DNA of 64,000 nt from Candidatus Thiothrix sulfatifontis (lineage in GTDB: Bacteria > Pseudomonadota > Gammaproteobacteria > Thiotrichales > Thiotrichaceae). Location: positions 3,628,321 to 3,692,320 of the forward strand of contig CP094685.1 in NCBI GenBank assembly GCA_022828425.1. The letters run 5' to 3'. Positions 37,148 to 48,300 of this stretch are shown here, piece by piece (the first letter of the stretch is position 1; the number at the start of each line of letters is the position of its first letter). Below the pieces are notes generated by a model. The model was not told the DNA's origin. It ran no database searches and was given only the letters and a program-made list of their open reading frames with translations. The position numbers and the translations under genes are program-made.

Positions 37148-38933
37148 GTTTACGCTCCCCAATCCCCGCAATACCCCGCATCGCCTCCAGCGTTTGCGGG
37201 CGTTCATCCGCCATTTGCAGCAAGGTGGAATCGTGGAAAATGACATACGGCGGCACACCCTGTTCCTGTGCCAAGCGCAGTCGCAGCGCACGCAAGGCTT
37301 CCCACAAGGCTTCCACCTCAATGGGCATGGTATCGCGGTTAAACCGTGGTTTAGCGACAGGATCACCCGGCACTCGATCACGCCGCACCCGTTCGCGCTT
37401 CTGTTCCTTGCGCAAATGCAGCTCGATTTCCCCACGCAACAACGGGCGGGCGTTATCGGTCAAGCGCAAGCCGCCATGCCCGTCCACATCCACCGTCAAA
37501 TACCCCAACGCAATCAATTGGCGGAAAATATTGCGCCATTCCGCCTCCGAATGTTCCCGCCCAATCCCAAAGGTGGAAAGCTGCTCGTGGCGAAACTGGC
37601 GAATGCGCTCATCATCCTTGCCCAGCAACACCTCGATAATGTAATTCACCCCGAAACGCTGCCCAGTGCGATACACGCACGACAAGGCTTTTTGCGCCGC
37701 CACCGCTGCCTCCCACACCTCCGGCGTATTCCGGCAATTATCGCAATTCCCACACGGTTGCGGTGTAGGTTCACCAAAATAGCTCAGCAACGCTTGGCGA
37801 CGGCAGGTGGTCATTTCGCACAAGCCCAACATCGCTTGCAGCTTGTGGTGTTCGATGCGCTTTTGCTGCTCGCTGGCGGTGGATTCCAGCATCATCTGGC
37901 GCAAGGTGATGACATCTTGCAGGCCATACGCCATCCACGCATTCGCGGGCAAACCGTCGCGCCCCGCCCGCCCGGTTTCCTGATAATAGGCTTCGATGCT
38001 TTTCGGCAAGCTCAAATGCGCCACAAAACGCACATCCGGCTTGTCAATCCCCATGCCGAACGCGATGGTAGCAACAATGATTACCCCGTCTTCGCGCAGG
38101 AAACGTTGCTGATGGTTACGGCGCGTATCCGCATCCATCCCCGCATGATACGGCAACGCGGTGCGCCCCTGTTGTGCCAGCCATGCGGCAGTGTCTTCCA
38201 CCTTTTTGCGCGACAGGCAGTACACAATCCCCGCATCCTGCGAATGGTTCGCGTCGATAAACTGCCACAATTGTTGCCGTGCGTTTTGCCCCTGCTGGAT
38301 AGTGTAGTGAATATTGGGGCGGTCAAAACTGTTGACGTAAATATCAGCGCGTTGCAAGCGCAACTGCTCAATGATTTCCTGACGGGTACGTTGATCAGCG
38401 GTAGCGGTCAACGCAATGCGCGGCACACCGGGGAAACGTTCCGCCAGCATCGACAGTTGCTGATATTCCGGGCGGAAATCATGCCCCCATTGCGACACAC
38501 AATGCGCTTCGTCGATGGCGAACAGGCTGATACCGATGGTGGTGTGCAAACGTTCCAGCAAAGGCAGCATTTTTTCGCTGAGCAAACGTTCGGGCGCAAC
38601 GTAGAGCAGGTCGATTTCACCCGCCAGCAATTCGCGTTCCACCCGCTGCACCGCACCGTAGTTCAGCATGGAATTGAGGTAAGCGGCGCGGATACCGAGT
38701 TGCAGCAGCGCATCGACCTGATCCTGCATCAAGGCAATCAGCGGCGACACGATAATGCCCACACCATCGCGCACCAACGCCGGAATCTGGTAACACAGCG
38801 ATTTGCCGCCGCCCGTAGGCATCAGCGCGAGGACATCATGATCTTGCAGCAATGAGCCGATAATATCGCGCTGGTTCAGGCGAAAATCGGCATAGCCGTA
38901 GGTATTGTTGAGAATGTGGTAGGCACGTTGCAT
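37092..38933 (-). CDS. recQ: RecQ ATP-dependent DNA helicase
   Basis: RecQ unwinds DNA 3'-5' in recombination and repair. The 613-residue protein has the motif 0/I region '[35 protein letters not shown]', DEAH box '[19 protein letters not shown]', '[19 protein letters not shown]' and '[10 protein letters not shown]'. The zinc site is '[15 protein letters not shown]' with 'CGNCDNC', followed by an RQC domain. A C-terminal HRDC domain is present ('[26 protein letters not shown]'). It is full length. Confidence 0.97.
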   Translation of the reverse strand: MQRAYHILNNTYGYADFRLNQRDIIGSLLQDHDVLALMPTGGGKSLCYQIPALVRDGVGIIVSPLIALMQDQVDALLQLGIRAAYLNSMLNYGAVQRVERELLAGEIDLLYVAPERLLSEKMLPLLERLHTTIGISLFAIDEAHCVSQWGHDFRPEYQQLSMLAERFPGVPRIALTATADQRTRQEIIEQLRLQRADIYVNSFDRPNIHYTIQQGQNARQQLWQFIDANHSQDAGIVYCLSRKKVEDTAAWLAQQGRTALPYHAGMDADTRRNHQQRFLREDGVIIVATIAFGMGIDKPDVRFVAHLSLPKSIEAYYQETGRAGRDGLPANAWMAYGLQDVITLRQMMLESTASEQQKRIEHHKLQAMLGLCEMTTCRRQALLSYFGEPTPQPCGNCDNCRNTPEVWEAAVAAQKALSCVYRTGQRFGVNYIIEVLLGKDDERIRQFRHEQLSTFGIGREHSEAEWRNIFRQLIALGYLTVDVDGHGGLRLTDNARPLLRGEIELHLRKEQKRERVRRDRVPGDPVAKPRFNRDTMPIEVEALWEALRALRLRLAQEQGVPPYVIFHDSTLLQMADERPQTLEAMRGIAGIGERKLTQYGQAFLDVVLANSPN

Positions 38934-38942
38934 GGTTGAATC

Positions 38943-40292
38943 CTACCCCAAACGCTGCCGAATAGCATTCAAGTGTTGCCAGCCTTGTTCCGCGATGGGC
39001 GTGAAACTGGCATCAGGCTGCGGCGCATCCGCCACTTGCTGCCAATAACGCTGCGCCAACGGCAACATTTCCTGCCAATACGCTAACGCAGGCGGTGTTG
39101 TCATCTGCCATTCCGACCATGCTTGCGGAATCAATCCCGAAGCACGCGGGGCAAACGCCATCGGCAACATGTCATAGATCGGGGCTAACGTCAGGGGTTT
39201 CTGTCCAGTATGGAAAAAGGACAGATTACCACCGTGCATATCGCTATTGCCGATCAAACGACCGAAGGCATACAAACGCTGGATAGTCGCTTCCGTTTCC
39301 GCACTGAGATAACCCTGACGCAGTAATTGTGCCGCAATGACAGACCAACTGGCATCCGCCTGCCCGACGAACGCATTATCCAGCGCCGCCAGTGACACAA
39401 CCCCGCGCCGTCCACCGTTAGCCATGCGGTCGAAACGACGCACCTCCAAAAAGTATTGTTGCCCAATGGTTAGCCACTCAGAAGCCACAGCGGGCAAGCC
39501 TGCGTCGGCGAGGGTTTGCAACGCCAAGTGTTCGGCTTGCAATAGGCTACCCCAGCGGCGTGTCACGGCATTGTCTTCGGGAGCAGTGAATTTAACCAAT
39601 ACGGGCAAAGGCGCAGCCGTTTCAGCCGTCGCAAGCGTCGCCAGAAATTTAGGTTGCTCACCACCCGCCGACGAACCGACCAATTCACCGCCTAAGGCTT
39701 GTTGCGCTAATCGCGGGTAGTGTTGGCAACGTTTTTCCCGAAATAGGACAGTCGTTGCCGAATGCGCCAGCCAGCGGGATAATGCTGCATCCCCAACGAT
39801 CAGATTACCGATGCCATCCTCCCCGACAGCCGCCAGTGCAATCAGCACATGATCATCACCCCACAAAGCTAAATTGGGCGGCAAACCGAGGCGCGGCGCT
39901 TGCTGGTGAACTAACGCTCTACCAAGGAAACCTTGTGGGCGCATATCCTCCAACCACCAGGGTAGACCTGCAAAATAGGTATCACTGTTAGTAAATAGCC
40001 CCGCACCTGCTTGCCACTTAACCACATAGCCTTGAGGTTCAACGGGAATGATTTTGCCGAGTGACTGCACCTGCCCGGATTCGCTGATGTGATAGAGAGG
40101 AAAGGCGGCTTGCCCAGCGACTGTGCGACGCAATGCGTAGGATGACTTCCGCGCTTGACCATAGCGCAATACAGCATGACCCGCTTCTACCACTCGCCGT
40201 GACAAAGTGGACTGACTGATATTCAGACGACGTAGCAATTCACTCGCGGATAACGGCGCATTCTGTAAAAGCTGTAATATTGCATGATTCAT
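38943..40292 (-). CDS. hipH: HipA-family kinase-like protein, HipH (YjjJ) type
   Basis: The 449-residue protein fuses an N-terminal winged helix-turn-helix (about 1-55; 'LNISQSTLSRRVVEAGHAVLRYG') to a HipA-like kinase. Visible are 'GELVGSSAGGEQPKFL' (phosphate loop), 'VLVKFTAPEDN', 'EVRRFDR', 'RLIGNSDMHGGNLSFF' (catalytic loop) and 'APIYDMLPMAFAPR'. This single-gene HTH-HipA form matches E. coli HipH/YjjJ rather than the two-gene HipBA. It lies nine bases downstream of nothing shared; recQ starts next on the same strand and may be co-transcribed. The target is unknown here. Confidence 0.85.
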   Translation of the reverse strand: MNHAILQLLQNAPLSASELLRRLNISQSTLSRRVVEAGHAVLRYGQARKSSYALRRTVAGQAAFPLYHISESGQVQSLGKIIPVEPQGYVVKWQAGAGLFTNSDTYFAGLPWWLEDMRPQGFLGRALVHQQAPRLGLPPNLALWGDDHVLIALAAVGEDGIGNLIVGDAALSRWLAHSATTVLFREKRCQHYPRLAQQALGGELVGSSAGGEQPKFLATLATAETAAPLPVLVKFTAPEDNAVTRRWGSLLQAEHLALQTLADAGLPAVASEWLTIGQQYFLEVRRFDRMANGGRRGVVSLAALDNAFVGQADASWSVIAAQLLRQGYLSAETEATIQRLYAFGRLIGNSDMHGGNLSFFHTGQKPLTLAPIYDMLPMAFAPRASGLIPQAWSEWQMTTPPALAYWQEMLPLAQRYWQQVADAPQPDASFTPIAEQGWQHLNAIRQRLG

Positions 40293-40369
40293 GAATGGAT
40301 ACTAGCATAGTTAAAATCAAATTAATTCAATAACTAACACTAATTTTTTGCATAAAAGTGAATGGATTT

Positions 40370-40750
40370 TCAATGGAACTTGAACCACTGCCATGTCAGC
40401 ATACCCGCCAAGGTCATGAACAATGAACCAGCAAGATGCGCACTGATCACCCCCGCTGCCCAACCCAAACGTCCATGCTCAAATAGTACCACCACCTCCG
40501 CCGAAAACGTCGAAAACGTCGTTAAACTGCCGCAAAAGCCGGTGATGATCAGCAGCTTCCATTCCGGTGACAGATTCATGCTAGAGAAAAACGCAATCGC
40601 CAAGCCGATGATATACGCCCCCAACAGATTCGCAGTCAGCGTACCCACCGCCAGATGCGGCAACAACGTGTTGAGCTTCAAGCCCAGCAACCAGCGTAAC
40701 CATGCGCCGAGTGCTGCACCAATGGCGATGGCGAGGAAAGTTTTCCACAT
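40370..40750 (-). CDS. crcB: CrcB/FluC fluoride ion channel
   Basis: CrcB is a dual-topology membrane channel that exports fluoride. The start at 40750 has AAGG seven bases upstream; longer in-frame starts lack this. The 126 residues have four helices with the family motifs '[19 protein letters not shown]', '[20 protein letters not shown]' (Asn for fluoride selectivity) and '[19 protein letters not shown]' (Phe box, Thr/Ser ladder). I see no fluoride riboswitch in the short leader. Confidence 0.94.
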   Translation of the reverse strand: MWKTFLAIAIGAALGAWLRWLLGLKLNTLLPHLAVGTLTANLLGAYIIGLAIAFFSSMNLSPEWKLLIITGFCGSLTTFSTFSAEVVVLFEHGRLGWAAGVISAHLAGSLFMTLAGMLTWQWFKFH

Positions 40751-40865
40751 AAGGCGACCTTTTCGTGATGAATCTTGGCGGTAGATTCTGCGGGGTTCGG
40801 GTTGGCGTGTCAAAGCGGACAGTATCCGCTACAATCAAAGCACACCACTACTGCGAGTTGATACC

Positions 40866-41318
40866 ATGTCTACCGCGACACATGAACACGGCGAAACTGA
40901 AAGCGACATTGCCTTTCACCTCAAAAGCTTTTTGCGCCAGCACAAACTGGGCAAAGTCATGACGGGCGAGGTCGGTATATTCATACGTCATAACCCTGAT
41001 AGCATCCGCGCGGCTGATGTGCTGTTCATTTCGCACGAACGTTTACAGCAAGTGCAATCCAAATCGTATCTGGATGTTGCACCGGAACTGGTTGTGGAAG
41101 TCTTGTCACCGCGTGATTCGTGGGTCGATATGGCTGAAAAGTTGGAAGAGTATTTTTCTATCAGTGTCTTGCAAGTGTGGTTCGCCAACCCGCGTAACAA
41201 AACCTTGCAAGTGTTCACCTCTGTGACCGACTCGGTGTTGTTGCGGGGTGAGGAGCGTTTGCCGGATATTGCGTTCTTGCCCGGTTTTACACTCACTGTC
41301 AGCGATATTTACAGTTAG
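40866..41318 (+). CDS. Uma2 family (DUF820) protein, short form
   Basis: The 150-residue protein has the Uma2 core: 'TGEVGIFIRHNPDSIRAADVLFIS', 'PELVVEVLSPRDSWVDMAEKLEEYF' and 'VLQVWFANPRNKTLQVF'. It starts around the position where other members have the 'H..I...L...L' helix, so about 40 N-terminal residues usual for the family are absent. The ATG at 40866 has no strong ribosome site. It may be a shortened but intact gene or an N-terminally truncated remnant. Confidence 0.75.
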   Translation: MSTATHEHGETESDIAFHLKSFLRQHKLGKVMTGEVGIFIRHNPDSIRAADVLFISHERLQQVQSKSYLDVAPELVVEVLSPRDSWVDMAEKLEEYFSISVLQVWFANPRNKTLQVFTSVTDSVLLRGEERLPDIAFLPGFTLTVSDIYS

Positions 41319-41347
41319 ATTACGCAACGTCCCAAACAAGATAACCT

Positions 41348-42496
41348 ATGACCCACATCCCCCTATCCCTCTACATCCACATCCCCTGGTGCATTCGCAA
41401 ATGCCCGTACTGCGACTTCAATTCCCACGCCGCCCCCAGCGGCTTGCCCGAAAAAGCCTACGTCCAAGCCCTGCTCACCAACCTTGCCAACGAACTCCCC
41501 CACATCTGGGGACGCAAGCTCGAATCCATCTTCATCGGCGGCGGCACACCCAGCCTATTTTCAGCGGAAAGTATCGACGAATTATTATGTGGCATTCGCG
41601 CCCTGCTCCCGTTTCGCCCCAATATCGAAGTCACGCTGGAAGCCAACCCCAGCACATTTGAGCAAGAAAAATTCCGTGGATTTCGGGAAGCTGGCATTAA
41701 TCGCCTTTCGGTCGGCATCCAAAGCTTCAACGCCCAACATTTGCAAGCCCTAGGGCGCGTCCACAACCGTGACGAAGCCTTACGCGCTGCCGACATTGCG
41801 CGTACCGCCGGTTTCGACAATTTCAATCTGGATTTAATGTTCGGCTTGCCTCAACAAACCGTAGCAGAAGCACTCGACGACTTACAACAAGCCATTGCCC
41901 TGCAACCCACGCATTTGTCGTGGTATCAACTGACGCTCGAACCCAACACCTTATTTTACCAACAACCGCCGCCCTTGCCGGACGATGATTCGGTCGCGGA
42001 AATTCAGGAGGCGGGGCAACAATTCATCAAATCGTCATGGTATACTCAATACGAAGTTTCCGCCTACGCCAGGCCGGGCTTTGAATGTCGGCACAACAGA
42101 AACTACTGGGAATTCGGTGATTACCTAGCAATCGGTGCAGGCGCACACGGGAAAATAACCTACCCCGCGCACGGCACGATTACCCGCTACCACAACCACC
42201 GCCAACCCGCCGACTACATGCAGCAAGCCATGCAGGGCAAATCACGCAGCGGCGAGCAAACGCTTACCCCGGCGGACTTAAGCTTTGAATTCATGCTGAA
42301 TGCATTGCGGTTGCGGGAAGGGTTTCCCCTAAGCCTGTTTACCGAGCGCACGGGGCTGGCGACCGATCACCTCAAGGCGGGGCTGGAGCAGGCATTGCAG
42401 CGCGGTTTGCTGGAATTTAACGGCGACCACATCCGCCCAACAGCGACCGGCTGGCAATTCTTGAATGCGGTTATGCAATTGTTTTTGGAGGATTAA
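41348..42496 (+). CDS. hemW: HemW-like radical SAM heme chaperone
   Basis: HemW binds heme and supports its insertion into respiratory enzymes; it is related to the oxygen-independent coproporphyrinogen oxidase HemN but lacks that activity. The 382-residue protein has the 4Fe-4S motif 'CIRKCPYC' (CxxxCxYC), 'FIGGGTPSLFS', 'RLSVGIQSFN', 'NLDLMFGLPQQT' and 'ECRHNRNYWEFGDYLAIGAGAH', whose HNxxYW motif is specific to HemW. The C-terminal HemN_C domain is present. Confidence 0.93.
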   Translation: MTHIPLSLYIHIPWCIRKCPYCDFNSHAAPSGLPEKAYVQALLTNLANELPHIWGRKLESIFIGGGTPSLFSAESIDELLCGIRALLPFRPNIEVTLEANPSTFEQEKFRGFREAGINRLSVGIQSFNAQHLQALGRVHNRDEALRAADIARTAGFDNFNLDLMFGLPQQTVAEALDDLQQAIALQPTHLSWYQLTLEPNTLFYQQPPPLPDDDSVAEIQEAGQQFIKSSWYTQYEVSAYARPGFECRHNRNYWEFGDYLAIGAGAHGKITYPAHGTITRYHNHRQPADYMQQAMQGKSRSGEQTLTPADLSFEFMLNALRLREGFPLSLFTERTGLATDHLKAGLEQALQRGLLEFNGDHIRPTATGWQFLNAVMQLFLED

Positions 42497-42501
42497 TTAC
42501 C

Positions 42502-42699
42502 ATGTCGCAGGCTATCACCTATGCCGACATCACCTGCCCTTACTGCCATTCGGATTTTGGCATTGAGATCGACATCACCGCAGGCAGTCAGGATTATTAC
42601 GAAGATTGCCAAGTATGCTGCAACCCGATTCAGTTATTCATCCACATCGACGCCGACGGTGAAATCACCCGCATCGACGTGCAGCCGGGGAACAGTTAA
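42502..42699 (+). CDS. CPXCG-motif cysteine-rich protein
   Basis: The 65-residue protein has a zinc-ribbon-like arrangement: 'ITCPYCHSDFGIEID' and 'DCQVCCNPIQLFIHID'. This matches the small CPXCG-type family of unknown function found in many Gammaproteobacteria. It starts five bases after hemW and is likely co-transcribed. It ends four bases before the convergent flavoprotein gene. Confidence 0.88.
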   Translation: MSQAITYADITCPYCHSDFGIEIDITAGSQDYYEDCQVCCNPIQLFIHIDADGEITRIDVQPGNS

Positions 42700-42703
42700 A
42701 TCC

Positions 42704-44002
42704 TTAGCGGAATACATCCTGCGTAAAATTGTTATACCAGCTATACGCATAACTGGCATCAAACAAACGGTCTTGGGCAGTCGCTGTGGCGGAAGACACG
42801 CCACCACTGCCCGGAATGTTCTCCACCAACTTGCCATCATCCGACAGCCGATACACACCAACTACTGAAATCGCGTAATCCTTGCCAACCAGACTGTAAC
42901 AACCGTTGGAGAATGACGGGCTTTCCAGTTCCCCCCCATTCAACAGCGCGTGAATGGCAGACGCGCAAACTTTGGCTTCGGAATTCGCTGCGAAACCGGA
43001 TTTAGGCAAAGAATCGGCCATACACGCATCGCCAATCACATGCACATTCGCATGACGGGTCGATTCAAAAGTCAGCTTATTAACCGGACACCAGCCCGTG
43101 CCATCAACCAGATCCGTATCAAAGGCCAGCTTGCCTGCTTTTTGCGGTGGAATCAGGTTCAATACACTGGCTTGCACCCTCTCACCAAATTCCGTGATCG
43201 CTGTTCTGGAAGCCACGTCCACTTCCACCACGCCAGCGGCTTTAGTATCGCCAGACCACCATTCGAGCAAGGCATTGTCCGTGCCGTAACCGTAAAGTTC
43301 AGTCCATGCCTGTTCAAACAGGGCTTGTTTGGTAAAGCTGGGTTTCGGGTCAAGGATAATCACCTTGGAATTGGGCTTGTGCTGTTTCAGGTAATAGGCA
43401 ATCTGGCTGGCGCGTTCATACGGCGCAGGAGGGCAACGATAGGGGTTGGGCGGGGCAGCAATGACCACCGTGCCGCCATTGGGCATCGCGTGTAACTGGT
43501 CACGCAACACCAGCGTTTGCGGCCCGGCTTTCCACGCATGAGGAATGGTTGCAATCGCTGCTTCACTGTACCCAGCAATTTGATCGTAACGGAAGTCAAT
43601 CCCCGGCGATACCACGCAGCGGTCATACGGGTAGCTGCCACCTTTGGTTAACACCAATTGCCCGGCGTAATCAATTCCGGTGACTTCATCAATAACGATT
43701 TTCACCCCATGAGCTTTCAAGCCATCGTAATTGAATTGCAACGATTCCAAGGTACGCTCGCCGCTCAGCACCTCATTGCTCATGTAACAAGTCGTGTAAA
43801 TCGCATTTTTTTCGATCAGGGTCACATCCAATGTGTTATCGAGGCGACGCAGGTATTTGGCGACGGTTGCCCCGCCGGTTCCCCCGCCAATTACTACAAT
43901 GCGCTGGCTGGCAGCTTTCCCCACCATCGGGAAACCCACGCTACCGATGGCTGCACCTGCCATCAAGGTTTTCAAGAAAGTTCTGCGGTCAAAAGGTTTC
44001 AT
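42704..44002 (-). CDS. fccB: FccB-like flavocytochrome c sulfide dehydrogenase flavoprotein
   Basis: FccB oxidises sulfide and passes electrons to a c-type cytochrome. The ATG at 44002 has AGAGG nine bases before it. The 432-residue Tat precursor ('[19 protein letters not shown]') has the FAD motif '[18 protein letters not shown]', '[13 protein letters not shown]' with the Cys position used for covalent FAD in Allochromatium FccB, '[18 protein letters not shown]' with a redox-active-type Cys, '[23 protein letters not shown]' and a C-terminal FCSD flavin-binding domain. It is the last gene of the operon starting at 49823. No stand-alone fccA is adjacent; an FccA-like domain is fused in the first gene. 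The substrate could be sulfide or something else. Confidence 0.85.
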   Translation of the reverse strand: MKPFDRRTFLKTLMAGAAIGSVGFPMVGKAASQRIVVIGGGTGGATVAKYLRRLDNTLDVTLIEKNAIYTTCYMSNEVLSGERTLESLQFNYDGLKAHGVKIVIDEVTGIDYAGQLVLTKGGSYPYDRCVVSPGIDFRYDQIAGYSEAAIATIPHAWKAGPQTLVLRDQLHAMPNGGTVVIAAPPNPYRCPPAPYERASQIAYYLKQHKPNSKVIILDPKPSFTKQALFEQAWTELYGYGTDNALLEWWSGDTKAAGVVEVDVASRTAITEFGERVQASVLNLIPPQKAGKLAFDTDLVDGTGWCPVNKLTFESTRHANVHVIGDACMADSLPKSGFAANSEAKVCASAIHALLNGGELESPSFSNGCYSLVGKDYAISVVGVYRLSDDGKLVENIPGSGGVSSATATAQDRLFDASYAYSWYNNFTQDVFR

Positions 44003-44015
44003 GCTTGTCATCCTC

Positions 44016-45302
44016 TTATCCCATTAGGCCAGGCAAGGAGCCAGGTGTGGTATCTTCTGTCCCGAACTTGTTGATGTTCAAGCCCATGAATTGGGCGATG
44101 GAAACCAGAATCTTATTATGCGCCACATTGTTGAATTTCAGACTGCGCCCACCAACCCAACCGCCCGCTGCACCGCCCGCCAAAATGAACGGCATACTGG
44201 CATGGTTGTGCCATGCTCCATGCGCCAAATCGCTGCCAACAAAAATCGCGGTGTTGTCCAATAATGTACCGTTACCGTCTGGAGTGTTGCGCAAATGCTC
44301 AATCAGTTGCGCCAGCTTGTTGGTGTACCATGCCTTGATCTTGACGAAATCAGCCCCGCCTTCGTGGGAGGCATGGTGGCATGTCTTGTAAACACCGGCT
44401 TCCTTAATCACCAAATCATTGACCGAGTTGTTCCATACCAAGGTCACGACGCGGGTAAGATCACAAGCCAAAGCGTGGACGGCAATATCCATTTGCAGGT
44501 CGCTCACCACACTCACGTTGTTGCCATCAAGGTATTCCGGTTGTAACCATATTTGGGTACGAGTCACCTTGAAGTTGGTCGGGTTGAAGTTCCATGCAGG
44601 GCATCCACCTGTGGTGGCTGCACCTAGCTTTTTCTCCAGTTCGCGCAAAGAATCCAAGTGCATATCCAACTTGGTCTTTTCGTGATTTCCTAAACGGGAA
44701 CGCAAGGCTGACAATTCCGTTGCCAGTGCCCCCACTGTATTTTGACGGCGCTGGTTCACATAATTATTGTTATTTTCAGCCCCGAACAGCGAGGAAAACG
44801 CCGCCATCGGGTTCATTTCCGGCATCACAGGTATGCCTGTTAAGTCGTAGGTAATAGGCTTATCACGGTAAATTGGCACAATTCCCAAGTTGAGGTGTGG
44901 GCGGATGGTTTGATTCTTAAACTGTTGCCCCAGATAATAATCCAGCGAGACCTGATTGCCACCGAACAAGTATTGCCCACCACCGGGACCACCTGTTAGT
45001 AACTTGGTGATGCCGCCTTCATGGGTGCTGCCAGGCCCGTACATATCCACACCGTTGAGGAAGATGCAGTGTTCCCGCACCCGATCTAGCGGTTTGGTCA
45101 TGCCCGGCAGGGTAAAGTTCGTGCCTGTTCCCTGTGCGTGCCAATCTTCGTACACCATGCCATCCGGGAAAAACACAAAGATGGCGCGACGGGGGCGACT
45201 GCCTTCTGCCAGCACTGTACGGGCAAATGGCAAGGTAAGCGCACCCAGACCGGCAGCCCCGACGAGCTTTAAGAATGAGCGGCGCTGTGCTGATGTGTTC
45301 AT
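44016..45302 (-). CDS. Tat-exported DUF1552 protein
   Basis: The second of two close ATGs (45302) has AAGGGG eight bases upstream and is chosen. The 428-residue precursor carries the Tat signal '[22 protein letters not shown]'. The DUF1552 body includes '[18 protein letters not shown]', '[15 protein letters not shown]', '[10 protein letters not shown]', 'THHASHEGG'-like '[12 protein letters not shown]' and '[25 protein letters not shown]'. The family belongs to the alkaline-phosphatase-like/sulfatase-like fold group (related to DUF1501). It is nearly always next to DUF1592/DUF1588 cytochrome-type proteins, as here, but has no assigned reaction. Confidence 0.85.
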   Translation of the reverse strand: MNTSAQRRSFLKLVGAAGLGALTLPFARTVLAEGSRPRRAIFVFFPDGMVYEDWHAQGTGTNFTLPGMTKPLDRVREHCIFLNGVDMYGPGSTHEGGITKLLTGGPGGGQYLFGGNQVSLDYYLGQQFKNQTIRPHLNLGIVPIYRDKPITYDLTGIPVMPEMNPMAAFSSLFGAENNNNYVNQRRQNTVGALATELSALRSRLGNHEKTKLDMHLDSLRELEKKLGAATTGGCPAWNFNPTNFKVTRTQIWLQPEYLDGNNVSVVSDLQMDIAVHALACDLTRVVTLVWNNSVNDLVIKEAGVYKTCHHASHEGGADFVKIKAWYTNKLAQLIEHLRNTPDGNGTLLDNTAIFVGSDLAHGAWHNHASMPFILAGGAAGGWVGGRSLKFNNVAHNKILVSIAQFMGLNINKFGTEDTTPGSLPGLMG

Positions 45303-45314
45303 GTACATTTCCCC

Positions 45315-48300
45315 TTATTCCGCACTGCGCACCGTAAAACTGGGCGCGTTGACAATGCTCAACAACATGGTTTGCAAGTTATAGCCACTATCGGCATAAG
45401 TCTTGAGGTAACTATCCAGCGCACATTCGTCGGCGGACGTCTCTATACGCCCCGTGGTGTAACGGTAGTATTGGCGTGCCGCACATTGCGCTGCTGTATC
45501 ACTGGTTGAGGTCAATTGACTCAGAGTCATCAGATCGCTAAAGCTGATTTCCTCATCTGGAGTATAAGTTTCCATGCCACGGACAAAACCGCTGACTTCA
45601 ATGACTTTATTGTTTTCCATCATGCGGAATTGACCTGAGCCATCATAGGTTTCAAAGCTGAAGCCCGGGCCATCAATATACTGATGGCAACTGTAACAAG
45701 ATGGCATCGACTTACTGTGGAAGTCAAAACGCTCACGGGTGGTCGCGTTCGGGTCTTGCTTGGGCGGTATGACAACCCCGGCATTTTCTGGTGGTGCCAA
45801 ATCGTGGCACAACATCCGTTCAAAGAAGAAAGCACCGCGCTTGAATGGGTGTGATTCCGCACTGTTGGCATAACGTGCTAATACTGCTCCCAAGGTTAAC
45901 AGACCCGTGCGGGTGCCATCGGTTACTGGCGTTTTTTCCAAAGCAGTCCCCGTTGGACCACTCAGATGGTAGAAATCCGCCAATGCCTTGTTCGCGAACA
46001 CGTAATCCGCCGTCAGCAACTCGTTGAAAGTCTGGGTGGAATCGAAAGCCACATGGTTAAAGAAAGTGATCAGTTCTTGCGACATCGCTTCCCGTACCGC
46101 CGACGTGTACTGCGGGTAGACACTGGGGTCTTTATCTGGCAGTAAGTAAGGGCTAGAACTTAACAACCACTGCCCCACGAAATTACCCACTTGCTGGCGG
46201 CTACGCGGCAAAGCGAGTAGGCGCGATGCTTGGGTAATACGCTGCTGCGCCGTCGCCAACTGATTATTATCGGCGGCAAGGAACAACTCAGTATCCGGCA
46301 TCGACCCCAAGAACAGGTAAGACAAGCTGCCTGCCACTTCATACGGGGTAAGTTGGTAAGTACCATCCGCCTGCAATTCACCCAGTTCCGAACGGTACAG
46401 GAAGTGAGCGGATGACAACATGCGCATCACAATGTCTTCCACGGCATTCCTGAAGTTGGCTTCGTTGAAGTAGGTGAAGTTGGCGTAAAAACCACTAACT
46501 TCTTCCGTCGTCAATGGGCGGCGGAAGGCACGCTTACCGAATTCCTTGATGAAGCGTTGCGCACAAGTGGCATCATACGTATTGCAAGGCATAATCTTGC
46601 CCCAATTTTGCTGCACCGCTTGCCCTGCCAATTTTTCCGCTTGGTTTAAGTAGCTTTCCATACGCAACCCAGTAACCAGATTGCTTTCGGCATTGTTGTC
46701 GAAGCCTTCCACGCGGTTTTCTTCCGGCAACTCATGCACCAAACTGAGCGACAAACCGAGCAGGTCATTGACTGTATTTTGGTATTCTTGGCGGGTCAGT
46801 AAGCGCAGGCTGCGCTTACCGGGAGGAGGGGAGTCTTCACACGCCTGCTCACTGTCATTCTCGCCAACTGCCGCCGGAGCTAACACCTCTGTGATATAAT
46901 GAGCAATGCCCAGCGCACAGTTACCCACGCACACGGCAGGGTTCGCAGGCGGCATGGTGTCACGGATGTTATGACTCAACTGCGTTAAATCGGTCGGGGT
47001 AAACTGGGTAAGGGATACTTTCGTAAACCCGCCCTTACCGTCCACGCCGTGGCAACTGGCGCAACTCTGCCGCTGGTATTGCAACTCACCGTATTTCAGC
47101 AATGTCAATAATTCAGCACTGATCGCCTCACTCGGTGTGCTACCTGCTGCGTTGACTGCCAATACCCGGTATTCGTAGCGGTTGCCCAAGGCAGCGGTGG
47201 CATCGGTGAAGCTTTCGGTGTTACCACCAATATCTGCCAGCACCCGCCAATCGCTGTCAACGCCACCTGCCGGACGGCGCTCCATGCGGAAACCAGATTC
47301 GTTATTGCTTTGGTCTTTCCAGCCGATGCTTATCTTGGCGTTGTCCACTGTGTTGGAAACGAGGTTACTGGGGGCTACAGGTAAACTGGATGAACCACCA
47401 CCCGTGTTACCGTTGTCACCTGTGTCACCCGTATTGCCATTATCACCCGTGTCACCCGTATTACCGTCGTCACCCGTATTACCGTCGTCACCCGTATTGC
47501 CATCATTGTCATTATCACCAGCGGCTTTAGCCTGCGCATCGGCGGCGTAATACTGCGCCAATGCCAATAGCGCATCATCACCATACGAGGTTTTCAGGTG
47601 CTGCATTTGGCTGGCCATTTCACCCGGCACATTGCTGCTGCGACCCGCGAAATAATCTTCCAAGGTCGCATGAAGATAAGTTGACCATTGCCCATTCAGA
47701 CGGGCTTTGGTCTGATCAATGCCGTTGTCTACCGCACTGTGGCAGAACATACAATGCGTGGTATGGATGCCTTTACCCCGATTAACCAATGTCTGGTCGG
47801 TGACTTGCGTCGCCGCTACGAACGGGATGTTGCCGAAATAATCTGCCATGCGTTCGATTTGTGTATCGGTGTAACCTTTAGCGATGCGCCCCATGACGCT
47901 GGAAGCCCGCGTTCCGGTGCGGTAAGCCTGCATTGTGCGGATAAAATAGCTGCGGTCTAAACCATTGATCGAGGGGATGCCAAGACCGACACTTTTACCG
48001 TCAGAGCCGTGACAGGCAGCACAGTTATTCACCAGCATCGCGGCACGGATATTGGTGCGGTCTTGCCGGGAAAAAGCCGAGACCGCGCTGTAGGCGGAGA
48101 ACCCTGTTGCATTGCCAGCCTTGATGCGGTACTCATAAACCTTACCGATCACCAATGACTTGTCTTGGTAAACCGTGCTGTCAGCCGCCAGCGTTGCCAA
48201 CATTGACCAATTGCCGCCGCTTTCGCGCCGTTCCACCACCACTTTGTCTTCTTCGGTATTGTTGTCTGTCCAGTGCAGATCGACATACGTATTGTCCACC

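Noticed and set aside
40751..40865. Fluoride riboswitch before crcB
   Set aside because: The leader is short and I could not find the conserved crcB-motif pairing elements.
47394..47519. CRISPR-like tandem repeats
   Set aside because: The units are in frame inside a long gene, are adjacent without unique spacers, and encode a Gly/Asp linker.
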